A stretch of DNA of 64,000 nt, taken from assembly GCA_963082975.1 (NCBI GenBank), contig OY720346.1:36173787-36237786 (forward strand), in the 5' to 3' direction. The notes beneath the pieces are model-generated. The model searched no databases. It worked only from the letters and a program-made list of their open reading frames with translations, and was not told the origin of the DNA. Below are positions 12,843 through 26,600 of this stretch, one piece after another; position 1 is the first letter of the stretch, and each line of letters begins with the position of its first letter. This DNA comes from Labia minor (Eukaryota; Arthropoda; Insecta; Dermaptera; Spongiphoridae). The translations under genes were made by a program, and so were the position numbers.

Positions 12843-14300
12843 ATAATTCACTTATTAGCATGAATCAAGATGATTTATTATCAAACTTTATTTATTAATT
12901 ATTAATTCTTTTGCGAGTTATCAATTCGAACTTTATTTAATTTTTAAATTTAGATATATCATCTGGCTGAAAAGAATTCTGAAAGATTTCAAGATGATGA
13001 TTTTGAAGAACATCAACCATTTCCAACATTGAAAAATGCTTTAGAAATTCTCGACCCTAAAGTTGGATTCAATATTGAAATAAAATGGACAATGCAATTA
13101 AATGTAAAATTATTATTAATCATTTGTAATGTATAGTAATTTACATCTTAATTAATTGATTATTTATTATTTTATCTTTTATTTAGGATGGAACTTATGA
13201 ACTTTACCATCCTCTTGAATTAAATTCATATCTTGATGTTGTGTTGAAAGTGATACTTGAAAATGCAGGTGATAGAAAAATTGTTTTCAGCTGTTTTCAT
13301 CCTGATATCTGTACAATGTAAGTTTCATTATTAAATTATATCATTGTTGTTTTTCTTCATGTAAAATATTATTTTACGTTTCAGGTTACGATTAAAACAA
13401 AACCGCTATCCTGTAATGTTTCTAACTTGTGGTATTAGTTTAAAATACGAACCATATCAAGATCTTCGAACTCGTAACATTCCAATAGCTGTACATTATG
13501 CCATCAGTTCATCAATTTTGGTAATAAACAGTTTTAGGTTAATTTTTTAAGTGATTAATTCATTTTTTTGGTATTTTTTTAAAATTTAATAAACCGAAAT
13601 GTCCATCACAAATTTCTAAAATAATATTGGTTATAAAATTGTTTGATTCACTTTTTCTATATATATTATTATTACACTTTTTTATTTATATCCTTTCTAT
13701 ATTTATTTTCAGGGAATTAACGTTCATACTGAAGACATTTTACGTGATCCCACCCAAGTAAGATATGTTATTGATTCTGGTTTAGTTATGTTTTGTTGGG
13801 GGGATGATAATAACAGTATAGAAACAATAAAAAATCTCAAAGAACTTGGTTTACATGGAATTATCTATGATAAGTAAGTATTTAGTTTTTAAATTAATAA
13901 TTTCTACATTTTTAATCTTTAGATAAATTAATTTCAAAATTATTTTAAATTAATTTTATTATTTGAATCCAAATTGTAGGATTGACAAATATAAATCAAT
14001 TGACACAAATAAAGATAATATCTTTCTTGTGGATTCGTCCAAAGCTGTACAAAGTGAATTAATTAAAATTGCTGAAATGGTTTCTGAAAGAGATGCAGAA
14101 AATACATCTGAAATAAATCATCCTCCTTTTCCCAAATCAGTAAGTAAAAATTATTTATTAATATTTATTTAAATTAAATATTGTTATATCATTTATTAAT
14201 ATTCTTTTTTTAGCCTTTTGAACCAGATTTAGAGAAAGTTTTAGATGCCACTTCTCAAGAGACAGCCAGTGCTATTAGTATCTTCAGTACAAAATCTTGA
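4365..14300 (+). CDS. GPCPD1: Glycerophosphocholine phosphodiesterase GPCPD1-like (CBM20 + GDPD)
   Basis: Fourteen coding exons join in frame to 719 aa: 4365-4597, 5337-5500, 5737-5903, 5991-6128, 6492-6602, 9354-9519, 10007-10136, 10541-10766, 12954-13103, 13187-13317, 13385-13520, 13713-13873, 13980-14139, 14214-14300. An N-terminal starch-binding fold (CBM20) begins [20 protein letters not shown] and continues through [20 protein letters not shown]. The C-terminal glycerophosphodiester phosphodiesterase domain begins [11 protein letters not shown] (His359-Arg-Gly) with metal/catalytic residues Glu394, Asp396 and His409 in [18 protein letters not shown]. The family hydrolyses glycerophosphocholine to choline and glycerol-3-phosphate in the cytosol; human GPCPD1 is 672 aa, so length fits. 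The 9519/9520 donor (gttggt) is weak but in phase. Start: first ATG after the acceptor at 4342. Large introns hold repeats. The domain architecture makes the call secure. Confidence 0.93.
4650..4946 (+). repeat. Dispersed repeat family R1, copy A
   Basis: About 300 bp in GPCPD1 intron 1. It starts near AAGCTTCAGGGATTTGGATG, contains TTATGCAATATTTCTC, has a large internal imperfect palindrome around ggtttggatata...tatatccaaacc, and ends near CCCTCTGCTGACC. The same order of motifs recurs inverted at 11768-12092 and as a fragment at 16478-16578. No transposase is encoded; it looks like a nonautonomous interspersed element. Confidence 0.75.
6603..9353 (+). other. GPCPD1 intron 5 with possible cassette exons and an unidentified island
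   Basis: Exons 5 and 6 join directly in phase 0, giving a family-like sequence (SPEHM then [13 protein letters not shown]), so this is best read as one intron. Inside are short open stretches with splice-like borders, for example about 6988-7047 (ends SGESFQ before gtaaat) and about 9258-9281 (MPGSRHLYQ before gttt); they may be chance or alternative exons. A GC-normal island at about 7730-8060 and an open stretch at about 8320-8600 do not match anything I recognise and may be old insertions. Confidence 0.45.
11080..11640. other. GC-normal unidentified island in GPCPD1 intron
   Basis: Within the intron 10767-12953, about 550 bp have clearly higher GC and complexity than the flanks (for example around 11140-11420). 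No long open frame on either strand and no terminal repeats that I could pair. It is probably an old transposon insertion, but the family is not identifiable by eye. Confidence 0.4.
11768..12092 (-). repeat. Dispersed repeat family R1, copy B (most complete)
   Basis: Inverted relative to the copy at 4650-4946. It begins GCCAGCAGAGGGCTTCACTA and ends near CCAGTGGATTCCC (read on minus). It contains a long internal palindrome in which ggtttggatataggaaaatt is mirrored by aattttcctatatccaaacc, and about 50 bp absent from copy A (around 11950-11990). Nonautonomous; no coding capacity seen. Confidence 0.75.
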
Positions 14301-14303
14301 TTG

Positions 14304-14309
14304 AATAAA
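14304..14309 (+). terminator. GPCPD1 polyadenylation signal
   Basis: AATAAA four bases after the TGA stop at 14300, implying a very short 3' UTR. Confidence 0.6.
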
Positions 14310-14698
14310 ATATTATAGGAAATAAAAATTAATTTATTAAATTCATAAAAAATCGCATCAAAATTTTATCATTTTTAACTATATATATATATTATATATA
14401 TATATATATTCATTTTATTATTGAAGAAGATAAATTTAATTCAAAGAAAAAGATCTGAGGAAAATAATTATAGTATTAGGAGAATACAGGAATTTTAATT
14501 ATATCGATATTTTTTTTTTTATTTATTTTAAAGCAAGCTGTAATTATTTAATTAAAGCATTCTTTGTCTTCCAAGAATCAAAATAAAGTTCAATAAACTT
14601 GAATAATTTAAGATAAACGCAAATATTGTTCAATTAAATATATTGGAAAAAAGATTGGAACAAGAATTCTAAATTCATAAAATTCTTAAATTGGCGGG

Positions 14699-14994
14699 AT
14701 GACATTTGCTTTATTATTATCAGTATTTATTTATTTAATAGGATTTAATTTTAAAACAACAAACGCCTACGGTATTTTTCTTATCTTAAAACAAAATATG
14801 ATTCTAAATATTTATATTGCTTATTTTAAATTATTTTCATATATTTTTTCATATATTTATATAGATATATATATAAAGGAATTATATTTTGTTTAATACA
14901 CTAAATATATTTTATTTTATATTTTAAATTTAAGTAAAAATCATTTATATATATAGGATTAATATTTGATAATTCTAAGGAAATTATTTTTTAA
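14699..14994 (+). CDS. Hypothetical two-exon small secreted peptide
   Basis: Speculative. An ATG at 14699 opens MTFALLLSVFIYLIGFNFKT, then TNAYG, a convincing signal peptide with an AYG cleavage-like end. A GT donor (gtattt) follows at 14772, and an acceptor (atatag at 14951-14956) joins in phase to GLIFDNSKEIIF and a stop at 14992-14994, for a 36 aa product. It sits between the convergent 3' ends of GPCPD1 and sulfite oxidase. No family is recognised. Hydrophobic open stretches arise easily by chance in AT-rich DNA, so transcript evidence would decide. Confidence 0.2.
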
Positions 14995-15733
14995 CACGTC
15001 ACGGGTATACGTTGTAAATAATTCATTCAATAAATTTCTTCTTTGTTCACTAATAAAGTAAATGAAACAACATTCTAATTTATGTATTTGAATATTTTAA
15101 CTTCTCGCTTTAATTATACAATTGATACAAAATTTATGGTCCTGCTTTTAAAATTTATAGAAACATTAAAATTATATATTTTGAAAAATATTATATTAAT
15201 GAAATATGAAAATAGTAATAGATGTGCTATTAAATTCCAATGTATATTTAAGAAAATAAATTATTGACAATATAATTTGTTTTTACTTTCCTTGATATTT
15301 CATAAAGTGAATTCATTTTCAATTCATTATCATATTGGATTAATATTTCTCTACTCTCTCCCTCTTTAAGAGAATAGAAATATTCTCAAGTTACATTTCC
15401 TCTAATTATTATTAACAAAATTTAGAGAGAATATTAACAATATCTTTCTAACCATAAAAACAATTTTAGACTAATCAATTTTTTTTTATTTTGTGTTTGA
15501 ACTAGGTAATTAGGATTAATTAAGAATTCTGTAATGATAATTTTTTTTTTTATTCTTTTATTTAATTAAAATGTAAAATAATATTTTTATAAAAATATAA
15601 AAAATATATTTATCACAAGAGATGTATATTAAAAAATCAAGATTACATTACTTTATTGATACCGATATTAAAATATTTTTATTTAATGAAAAAACAAATA
15701 TAATTATATTTTTTTCTTGATAGATTTCTCAAA
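14995..15733. other. Intergenic region, convergent 3' ends
   Basis: AT-rich spacer and 3' UTR of sulfite oxidase. On the minus strand AATAAA (plus-strand tttatt, 15678-15683) lies about 50 bp past the SUOX stop and is a plausible poly(A) signal. The open frame at 15082-15267 has no coding character. Confidence 0.6.
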
Positions 15734-18700
15734 TTAATTTGATATTTTAACACGAATTTTATGATAAGCATTACTTAAAACTCCACGAAGATTCCATATA
15801 TTTTTAAAATTTTCTGGTTGTGTATTATAATTAGAATCGACAGCTTTGCACCATATTTCAATCTAAATAAAGTAAAATAAAATTTTGTTGTTTAGACATT
15901 TATGAAACAATTTAATCTATTTAGAAAAATTAAATACAAATTAAAGATTCATATGTGAGATTCTTGGTATGTGAAAAAACTATCTTCTAGTAATAATAAA
16001 ATATAATTTTACCGTTTTGGCTTAATGACTTAATAAAATTATTTAATAAAATAATAAAATTGTCAAATGTGAATGCAATTACCTCAAGTTATTTAAAGAA
16101 ATTAAAAATAAAGTTATGAAATTGTCAAAATTAATTATTACAATTATAAAAATAAATTTAGAATAAAAAATCTTATTATCATTTGTTTCACAATTAACGG
16201 GTAATCAATTCTGATAAGTATATCAAATAAAATCCCCTTATATTCTTAAAGATTTGTTTTCAAGTTCATATTACTTACTTCTTTTGAATGTTCAGAAATA
16301 GGAATTTCAGCACTCCAGAGTGTCCATGCCCAGTGTCTTCCTGGGGGAGATGTTTTCTCACCATATTCCAATTCAGCTACATGCCATGTTTTTCCTTCAT
16401 CAATTGTAATATCCACACGGACAATACCAGCCCCATTGCCACTCCATGCGTATCCTTGTATAACAAAAAATTATTTACAAACTAGAAGAGACCGAGAAAT
16501 ATTGCATAAGGAAAGTTTCTTTGGAATTAACTGGCAAAGTTTCATCCAAATCTCTGAAGCTTCCCGTTATGTGTAATCAATTACCAAATAAATACCTTTT
16601 AAAGTTATTTTTCCATCAACAATTTTAATTTTTTCATTATTTAATGGAGAACAAATTGCTGAAGTAACTGGTAAACCTTGGATGGCTGGGGATTTACTAA
16701 AATCTACTGTATCCCAATCAACACTTGGACTAAATCCTTTATAATCATTTTGTTGCCAGTGGGAATTACTTTCATCAGATGAAAAAATTACCCTTCCTGA
16801 AATTATTTATTATTTAAATGAAAATTAATAAATATTAATTAATATAAATACCTAGCCATTTCACATTTCTAGCGCCAACTGTGCCTGGAACTAAAGCTCG
16901 AATAGGATATCCATGATCTCTACTTAATGGTTCACCATTCATTTCATAAACAAACATTACATCATTCTTTTCATCAAGGGCCCTTTCAATTGGAATAGAA
17001 GCACCGTATGCAACACCTGTTGCATCCAAATCTAAACCTTCAAACTAAAAATATATATAAAAATATTAAAATAATTTTTGAGTAAGAGAACCAGTGACTG
17101 CCTCTTCTCCAGTTACAGCACATTTTTTTGAAGTGCCATCAATTGGGCTACGGAAATCGATTACCGATAATTTTGATATAAATCGTTTATTTGATGCTTC
17201 TATTGTCACGTCGAGATTTAAGGCGTTTATAGAATCACAATATTAGTTCTTGGGAATTTGAAACAATTAAGGAATGGTTTTTTTACATTTTTTGTGTAGA
17301 TTATGATTTATAGCGGCTTTTTAAGTAGTTGTTTATGTTCTTGAGTTATTTAAGTGGCTGTTATTGTTACACAAAATTTAGCAAATCACCAGTGTTGGCC
17401 ACAGACACTGGTGCTAACGGCATACTAATAATGGTCACTATAGCTAGGTTCGAGTAGTCGATGAAAATGATATCGGCTTACAATTGAAGAGCTTGAGACG
17501 AATGATTGGTCAATGAGTAACATTGAGGCGGGCTCCAATGAAGTATCGTATTTACCAATGGCATTCGAAGCAGAGGAAGACAAGCACAGCAGAGGCTGTC
17601 AATGCTGCACAGGTTAATATATATAAACTGCTACCAATTTAGAAAAGGTTATATCACCTGGAACAGGAGGCTTTGGTGTTCCGTCACTGTTTAAGAAAAA
17701 TCTGTTCTGGCTCGAAACACTGAAATAGAAAACAGCAAAACGGCAAATAAAACTTCCTGCAGTGGTAACTTCCGTTCAATTGCGTGAATATGAATAGGCC
17801 CGTATAAATAAGATAGAAGAGACTAAGAAGCAGAATGAGAAAAGAAAAGAATTAAAAGGAAACTAAAAAACAAACGGAGAAGCCACCGAAGAAGAAAAGG
17901 ATCAGTAAAGAAAAATGAGAGCTCTGCGAGTCAGAAAGCTCGGACACCAGTGCCTATATTTCCTCAGGAGAGAAACTGTGGGTTGAATTCTCGTCAAACT
18001 TAGATAAGTCTCATAGCTGGGAAATGTATCGACGAGTACGTCGTAACAAAGTATGACGGGAAATTTTTCCCGAGAGTTATCCTGGACCTTGCCGAAGATG
18101 AGGCGATGGTGTCATGTGGCCGTCTCTAGAAGAAGCCGAAAAAAGAAGACACACTGTTTTTACAAATGGGGCGATGCTATTTCGCTGAACCAAAAAAAAA
18201 AACAAGTAAAATCTTTTTATGGTTGTCGAGTTCCTACATACCTAGGTTACTTGTAAATATTGTATTTAATTTTAAACAGTTATCTAAATTGTTGGGAAAG
18301 AATAATAAATTAATTTAACTCTCTGATTTGTTATTGTATGTCCTTTATTGACTCTATCTCATGTTACTTTGGATTATTTCTCAGGTGGCCATTATTGGTG
18401 CAGAGGCTGGCAGTTAGTGATGCACAGTGGCAAACACTGGTGAAATCAATTTTTTAGGGTTTAGTTTTTGAAAGTATCATATATTTTAGGAAATTGAAGA
18501 TCAAGATGAAATATCAATATGCAGTATTATTAGGGACACTTTAACAGATATAATGTGCCTATTAAAGCTTCGTATAGTGTTGGATGAATCAGGTTACATT
18601 GAATTTTCGAGGCAAAAAAGTTATGGGTGGCCGTCACTGGTTACTCTATAATATATAATTAATACATATATTGGTTAATATTTCTAATACATAAATTATA

Positions 18701-21474
18701 ATAGAAAAAATTTCAAAGGAAAAATAAAAATTAAAACGATTTTGTTTTGTAATCATTATTAACTCTTGTCCCCCCCCCCCTATCTTCCTAAAATTATTTT
18801 TATATTTACCAGTGAATTATTATTACAATTTGATTGTTAAATAAGATATTATTAATATCTTTATTAATTAATTAATTAATAAACATACGTGAACATGTTT
18901 AACTTTTAAATCCAGTTTAAAATTATATGCTTTTAAAACATCAGTTAATCTCACACCAGTCCATGTTGCATTCCCAACAGCTGCAGCTCCCCAATTCAAT
19001 CCTTTAACAGGTTTTACCTAAATAAAAAAAAACACAATTTTTTTAAACTGAAATAATATATCTAAAAATATATTCTTTTCATGTTAATATTTAACTGGCT
19101 TAATTAGCGAGAAAGTATAATAGTTTTGTAACATAAATTAACTTACTTTAGTCATTTCACTTCGTCGATTCCCGGCACACATAACAGTTGCTGTGATAGT
19201 TTGTTTTGGTAATTTTTTTATATCTTCTAATGATAATTCAATGGAACCCTTTGGTATCCCCGGACCACAAATTTCCAGCCGATAATCGTTTAAATCTATC
19301 TCAGGCACAGGAAGATGGTTTCGTACATAGAAGAGATCACTAGAAAGGCCACTATATGGTAAAGTCATAACTTTGTAACAGATATAGTCTTAAATAGTTA
19401 TTTAATAAATAAAAACAATGTATTGATATCAAAAAAGAAGAAATTTTATAATTACTTGGGTGTAATAAAATGATCAGCTAAAATTTCAAGAGGTGGTTCA
19501 GCATTGAAAGGCTTTATTGATGCTGGACGTAAAGCGGGATGTCGTTTCGGATCAAATGAATAAGGATCTTCAGTTCTATCCATTTGAGCTTCCTCTTTAG
19601 TTAAATTTCCTGAAGGAATATACATTCAAAATTAAATTCATTTAAATTCAAAATTTAGTGATTTGGACCTTCGAACATAACTATAACATAAATAATATCT
19701 ATTTTTCCCTTGTATATTTTATTTAAAAATTTTTATATGTATATGATATTTTTATTTTTATTGCTTATTTAAACTTTTACTCTTAACCGATTGTTAAATA
19801 AAACAAATATATTTCAAATTATCAAAAATTTTTTATTAAATACTGCCAAAGTAAATATTATTTCAAGTACTTTGTTATCATTTATACATTTACCGATTCT
19901 ATATTGTTCAAGCATTTCAAATACTTGTTCATTTTGATGTACAGCATAAAGTGCCCAAAAAGGTTCAAGTGAACCACCAGCTGCAATTAAAATTTTATTC
20001 CCACCAGGATGTTGTGCAATAAAATCTGTAATATCATAAACTCCCTGAAAAATATGAGAATAAACAAATAAATCTATTTAAATTTAAAATTATATCGATA
20101 TATTAATATTCATTTATTTTTATATGACTTATTCATGTAATCAAATAAAGATTGTAATTTTATGAAATTAAAAATCAGTTGTCAGTAATGAGGATAAGTC
20201 GGTTCGTAGGTATAATGATAAGTAGATATGATGTGTTTAATCGAAGAATTACAACTCTTACATTTTCTATAAGATATGAAAAATTCTAGTTATCACTCCA
20301 TTGGAGCCTTATATTATGGGGTGTAAGTTTTCACTTTTAGAACACCATTTGATTGGTAGTGTATAGTACATTAGGTAAGGATATATAATAATTAGATACT
20401 ATATTTTTATGAAAAAAATCAGCTTAAAAAAATAAGAAATACCTAGAATATAGATCCTAGATAATTTATTTGCCTGTTCGAGAGAATCAAGAAATAGAAT
20501 ATTTAGCATTGTATTGCTCAGAAGGCTAGGGAGCATTGGAAACTAAGTAGGGTATATTAGTTATAGTCCGACAAGGATTTCAGGGTCTTCATAAAAAATT
20601 GAATAAATATAATTTAATTTTCTACATTTATTTAAAAATATATTATTGAATTATTCTAATAATAATAATCAACTTCTGTTTATATATTTTTAATTTATAA
20701 TTGTACATTTACATATATTGGTTAAGAAAATAAATAATATATATAAAAATAAGTATAAATACCTGACGGAATGTAACCCATATACTATCTTTTTGATGTC
20801 CATCATGTGCAGAAACTTCTGATTTTTTATAAAATGGTAGTTCAGGTCTAACATTTCCAGGCCTAATACAAACAGGACCATCTTTCGATTGTTTTGCATA
20901 AGCAATGAATTGATCTAAAAAAACAAAGGAATTATATTTATTTAGGCTATTGCATATATTTTCTGATTATCTCTTTATCTTAAAGAAAAATATATATAAA
21001 ATATCTTTATAAATATATATAGTTTAGATTTTAGAAAAATGGGTTTCATTAAAATTAAACCAATTATATGTATTTATCTTTAAAAATAATTTTAAGATAA
21101 ACCTTAATTAGTTTGATTTTTTATTTTAAAAATTAATCTAAATTTGAAAGAGTAATATGCTAATATGAATAATACATATAAATATAATTTTTGAAATAAA
21201 TTTAGATTAGATGTATTTTTTTTTTATTTTTATACCATTATGAAATTTGAAAATCATAAATAACTAAAGATTACCTTTTTTATAGTAAAAAATTCCAGCC
21301 GTAATAAGAAAGCCAGTTGCCAAAAGAGATGAATTAAATTTTTTATTTTTATTATAAAATTCTTCATTAATCTTATAATTAGGAAAATTATTATCCTTAT
21401 TTACATTGAATGAACGTATAATAAAAAATCCAGCTGAATTTTGAAAACATTTATTATAAAATATTCGTTGATAT
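15734..21474 (-). CDS. SUOX: Sulfite oxidase, mitochondrial (start exon not found)
   Basis: Ten exons in coding order: 21275-21474, 20763-20914, 19894-20044, 19456-19609, 19147-19339, 18889-19017, 16852-17044, 16596-16796, 16279-16454, 15734-15862; all joins keep phase and give about 558 aa plus a missing initiator exon (human about 545). Order of domains: basic, Phe/Asn-rich leader with a hydrophobic segment ([19 protein letters not shown]), as in mitochondrial targeting; cytochrome b5 with haem ligands in HPGG and YAVHQN; hinge; molybdenum-cofactor domain with [15 protein letters not shown] and the cofactor-binding Cys in [11 protein letters not shown]; dimerisation domain ([35 protein letters not shown]). 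The enzyme oxidises sulfite to sulfate in the intermembrane space, passing electrons to cytochrome c. The first known exon begins at an acceptor and carries two bases from a 5' exon I could not locate. Confidence 0.95.
16478..16578 (-). repeat. Repeat family R1, fragment C, filling most of a SUOX intron
   Basis: Matches one end of copies at 4650 and 11768 (ctagaagagaccgagaaat, tgcataaggaaagtttc, ending gaagcttcccgtt). It occupies roughly 100 of the 141 bases of the intron 16455-16595, directly next to the acceptor-side sequence of exon 16279-16454. Confidence 0.75.
17091..18640 (+). mobile_element. Decayed DNA transposon in SUOX intron
   Basis: A roughly 1.55 kb GC-normal insertion. The ends are short inverted repeats: ccagtgactgcc at 17091 and, on the minus strand from 18640, ccagtgacggcc. 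The interior has coding remnants in plus frames interrupted by stops: around 17536-17690 ([10 protein letters not shown], then [12 protein letters not shown]) and around 18030-18250 ([20 protein letters not shown], then EDTLF), the latter resembling a short domain repeatedly seen in insect transposon proteins. Many stops, so inactive. Superfamily not determined; no clear target duplication. Confidence 0.55.
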
Positions 21475-24796
<3,322 letters not shown>

Positions 24797-25845
24797 TAAT
24801 ATTGATAATAAATAAAAAATGAAAAGAATTGTTATTATGTATATATATATATATATTCATACATACATACATATATATATATATAAATTGACAGTAGACA
24901 ATTTTTAAGTAAAAGAGCACACCACATACATAAATATATATAAGTACTTACTCACACACACATAAACATCCACGCATTATTAAAATTCATACGTCATTAA
25001 AATATTATGTGTATCTTAGATACATATATTTAAAAATATTACTTAAAAAAAACTGTATCATAATAAATAATTTTAAAAAATGATCAGAATTTAGAGATAA
25101 TCAAAAATTAAGAACTTTTAGTCCAAAAGGTAAATATTCTCTTTTTTCCAAATCATTTTTTTTCATTATTTATTATTATTATTATTAATATATTTTTTTG
25201 TGTTTCATTAAATAATTTTTTTAATACATTTTCAATTGAATGATGTGATGGTTGTGTTTATTTGTTTGTCGATGTTTGTGTTTTATATATATGTAAAAAA
25301 AATTGATTATAATTTCTTTAATGCCATCATTTCATGTTAGCAAATGTTAAAAAAACAAAATTAAAAAAATAATAATATTTCTCTAAATCATTATTATTAT
25401 ATACTTATATATGTATATATTATGCTATATAGTCAATCATATTTTATTTATTTAGAAAAAAATAGTTGAAAAATATAATAAAAAAATCACAAATGAAAGA
25501 TTAATTTTTTAAATATCTTTATTTACATATTTTTTAACATCAACAAAAACAAATTATAATTTGAAAATTAATATCAAATTACTAAAAAAGATATTTATTA
25601 GAGCAATTTTCACAAAATTTTAGCCTATTTGAACGATTAATTTAAAACATCTATAACTTTACATTAAATTAATTTTTCTTAAAAAAAGTAAACAATATTA
25701 CTATTCTTAAAAATTCATTATTAGATTTAAAATAAAAGTTAAAATCTTGAAATTTTTCAGAATAATTTATTTTTCAGAGACAAAGGTAAGTTTTTATTAT
25801 CGATTGATTATGTTTTTAAATATATTCCATATTTGAGCTGTTTAT
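24797..25845. other. TOMM20 3' UTR and AT-rich intergenic DNA
   Basis: AATAAA occurs at 24807-24812 and again at 24811-24816, just after the TOMM20 stop. Beyond are TA and (CA)n tracts around 24840-24980 and AT-rich sequence in which I see no gene. Confidence 0.6.
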
Positions 25846-26062
25846 TTTGAAAGAGGCCTAACTCCATTTATTTTTAAATCGAGATATTTAAGGGTTTGCG
25901 TTTCAATGAATTTAAAAATATACATATAGGACCCTAATAAGTCATACTGCTTAAGTGAAAATAAGGGTGTTAAATTTATAGTTCCCATTAAAATAGTGGC
26001 AATTATTAAGTGAATAATTTGCGTTTTCTTATCATGAATGGAGTTGGGCCACTTTGAAAATT
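25846..26062. repeat. Imperfect inverted repeat, MITE-like
   Basis: The left arm (about 25848-25870, gaaagaggcctaactccatt) is mirrored by the right arm (about 26034-26058), which on minus reads caaagtggcccaactccatt. The arms enclose about 165 bp. Both arms also have a matching gcgttt motif inward. No target duplication resolved. Confidence 0.5.
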
Positions 26063-26289
26063 AACAATCAGATTAATTATAAAATTGGAAGGTGCTCAAG
26101 TCTATTCAACATAATTTAAGAAGCTTCAAATTAAAAAAACAATACTGAATTTATTTTATATATCTTTTAAACACATGAATAATTTATGCGATTTAAAACA
26201 TTTTTTTAATTACAAAAATACAAAATTACAAACAAATTTTTTACAAAACAATTTACTATTGATTTACATTTTGCTCGTGTGAAAGGGAT

Positions 26290-26600
26290 ATGAAGAAATC
26301 GTGATATTCCGATGGTATATATCGTAATAATCAATCATGTACTTAAATTTTGCTGTTGTAATTGGTCTGAGATTTTTATAGAGTGGTGTCAATACAAAAT
26401 TTTCGAATTTTCTTGGTTGGTAATAAATTCAGGACTTCATTCTCATTGATGTCTTGTAGAAATTCTTTACGGTTCATTTCTGAGAAAACGATTCCAACAT
26501 ATTTTTAACCAGGTTACTTCTCCATCAGAATTCTTTGACAGTTTAAAAATTGCGTCTTTTAATAATTTTGTTGATACGAAATCTAGTCTGGTTCGATAAA
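26290..26600 (-). pseudogene. Decayed protein-coding fragment, probably transposon-derived
   Basis: On the minus strand, frames that shift relative to each other read like protein: near 26600-26480, TRLDFVSTKLLKDAIFKLSK and later WLKICWNRFLRNEP; near 26395-26290, YKNLRPITTAKFKYMIDYY. They are separated by stops and frameshifts. The sequence is less AT-rich than its surroundings. No family assigned. Confidence 0.35.

Noticed and set aside
24840-24980. Minus-strand frame over TA/CA repeats
   Set aside because: Low-complexity microsatellite translation in the TOMM20 3' flank with no coding character.
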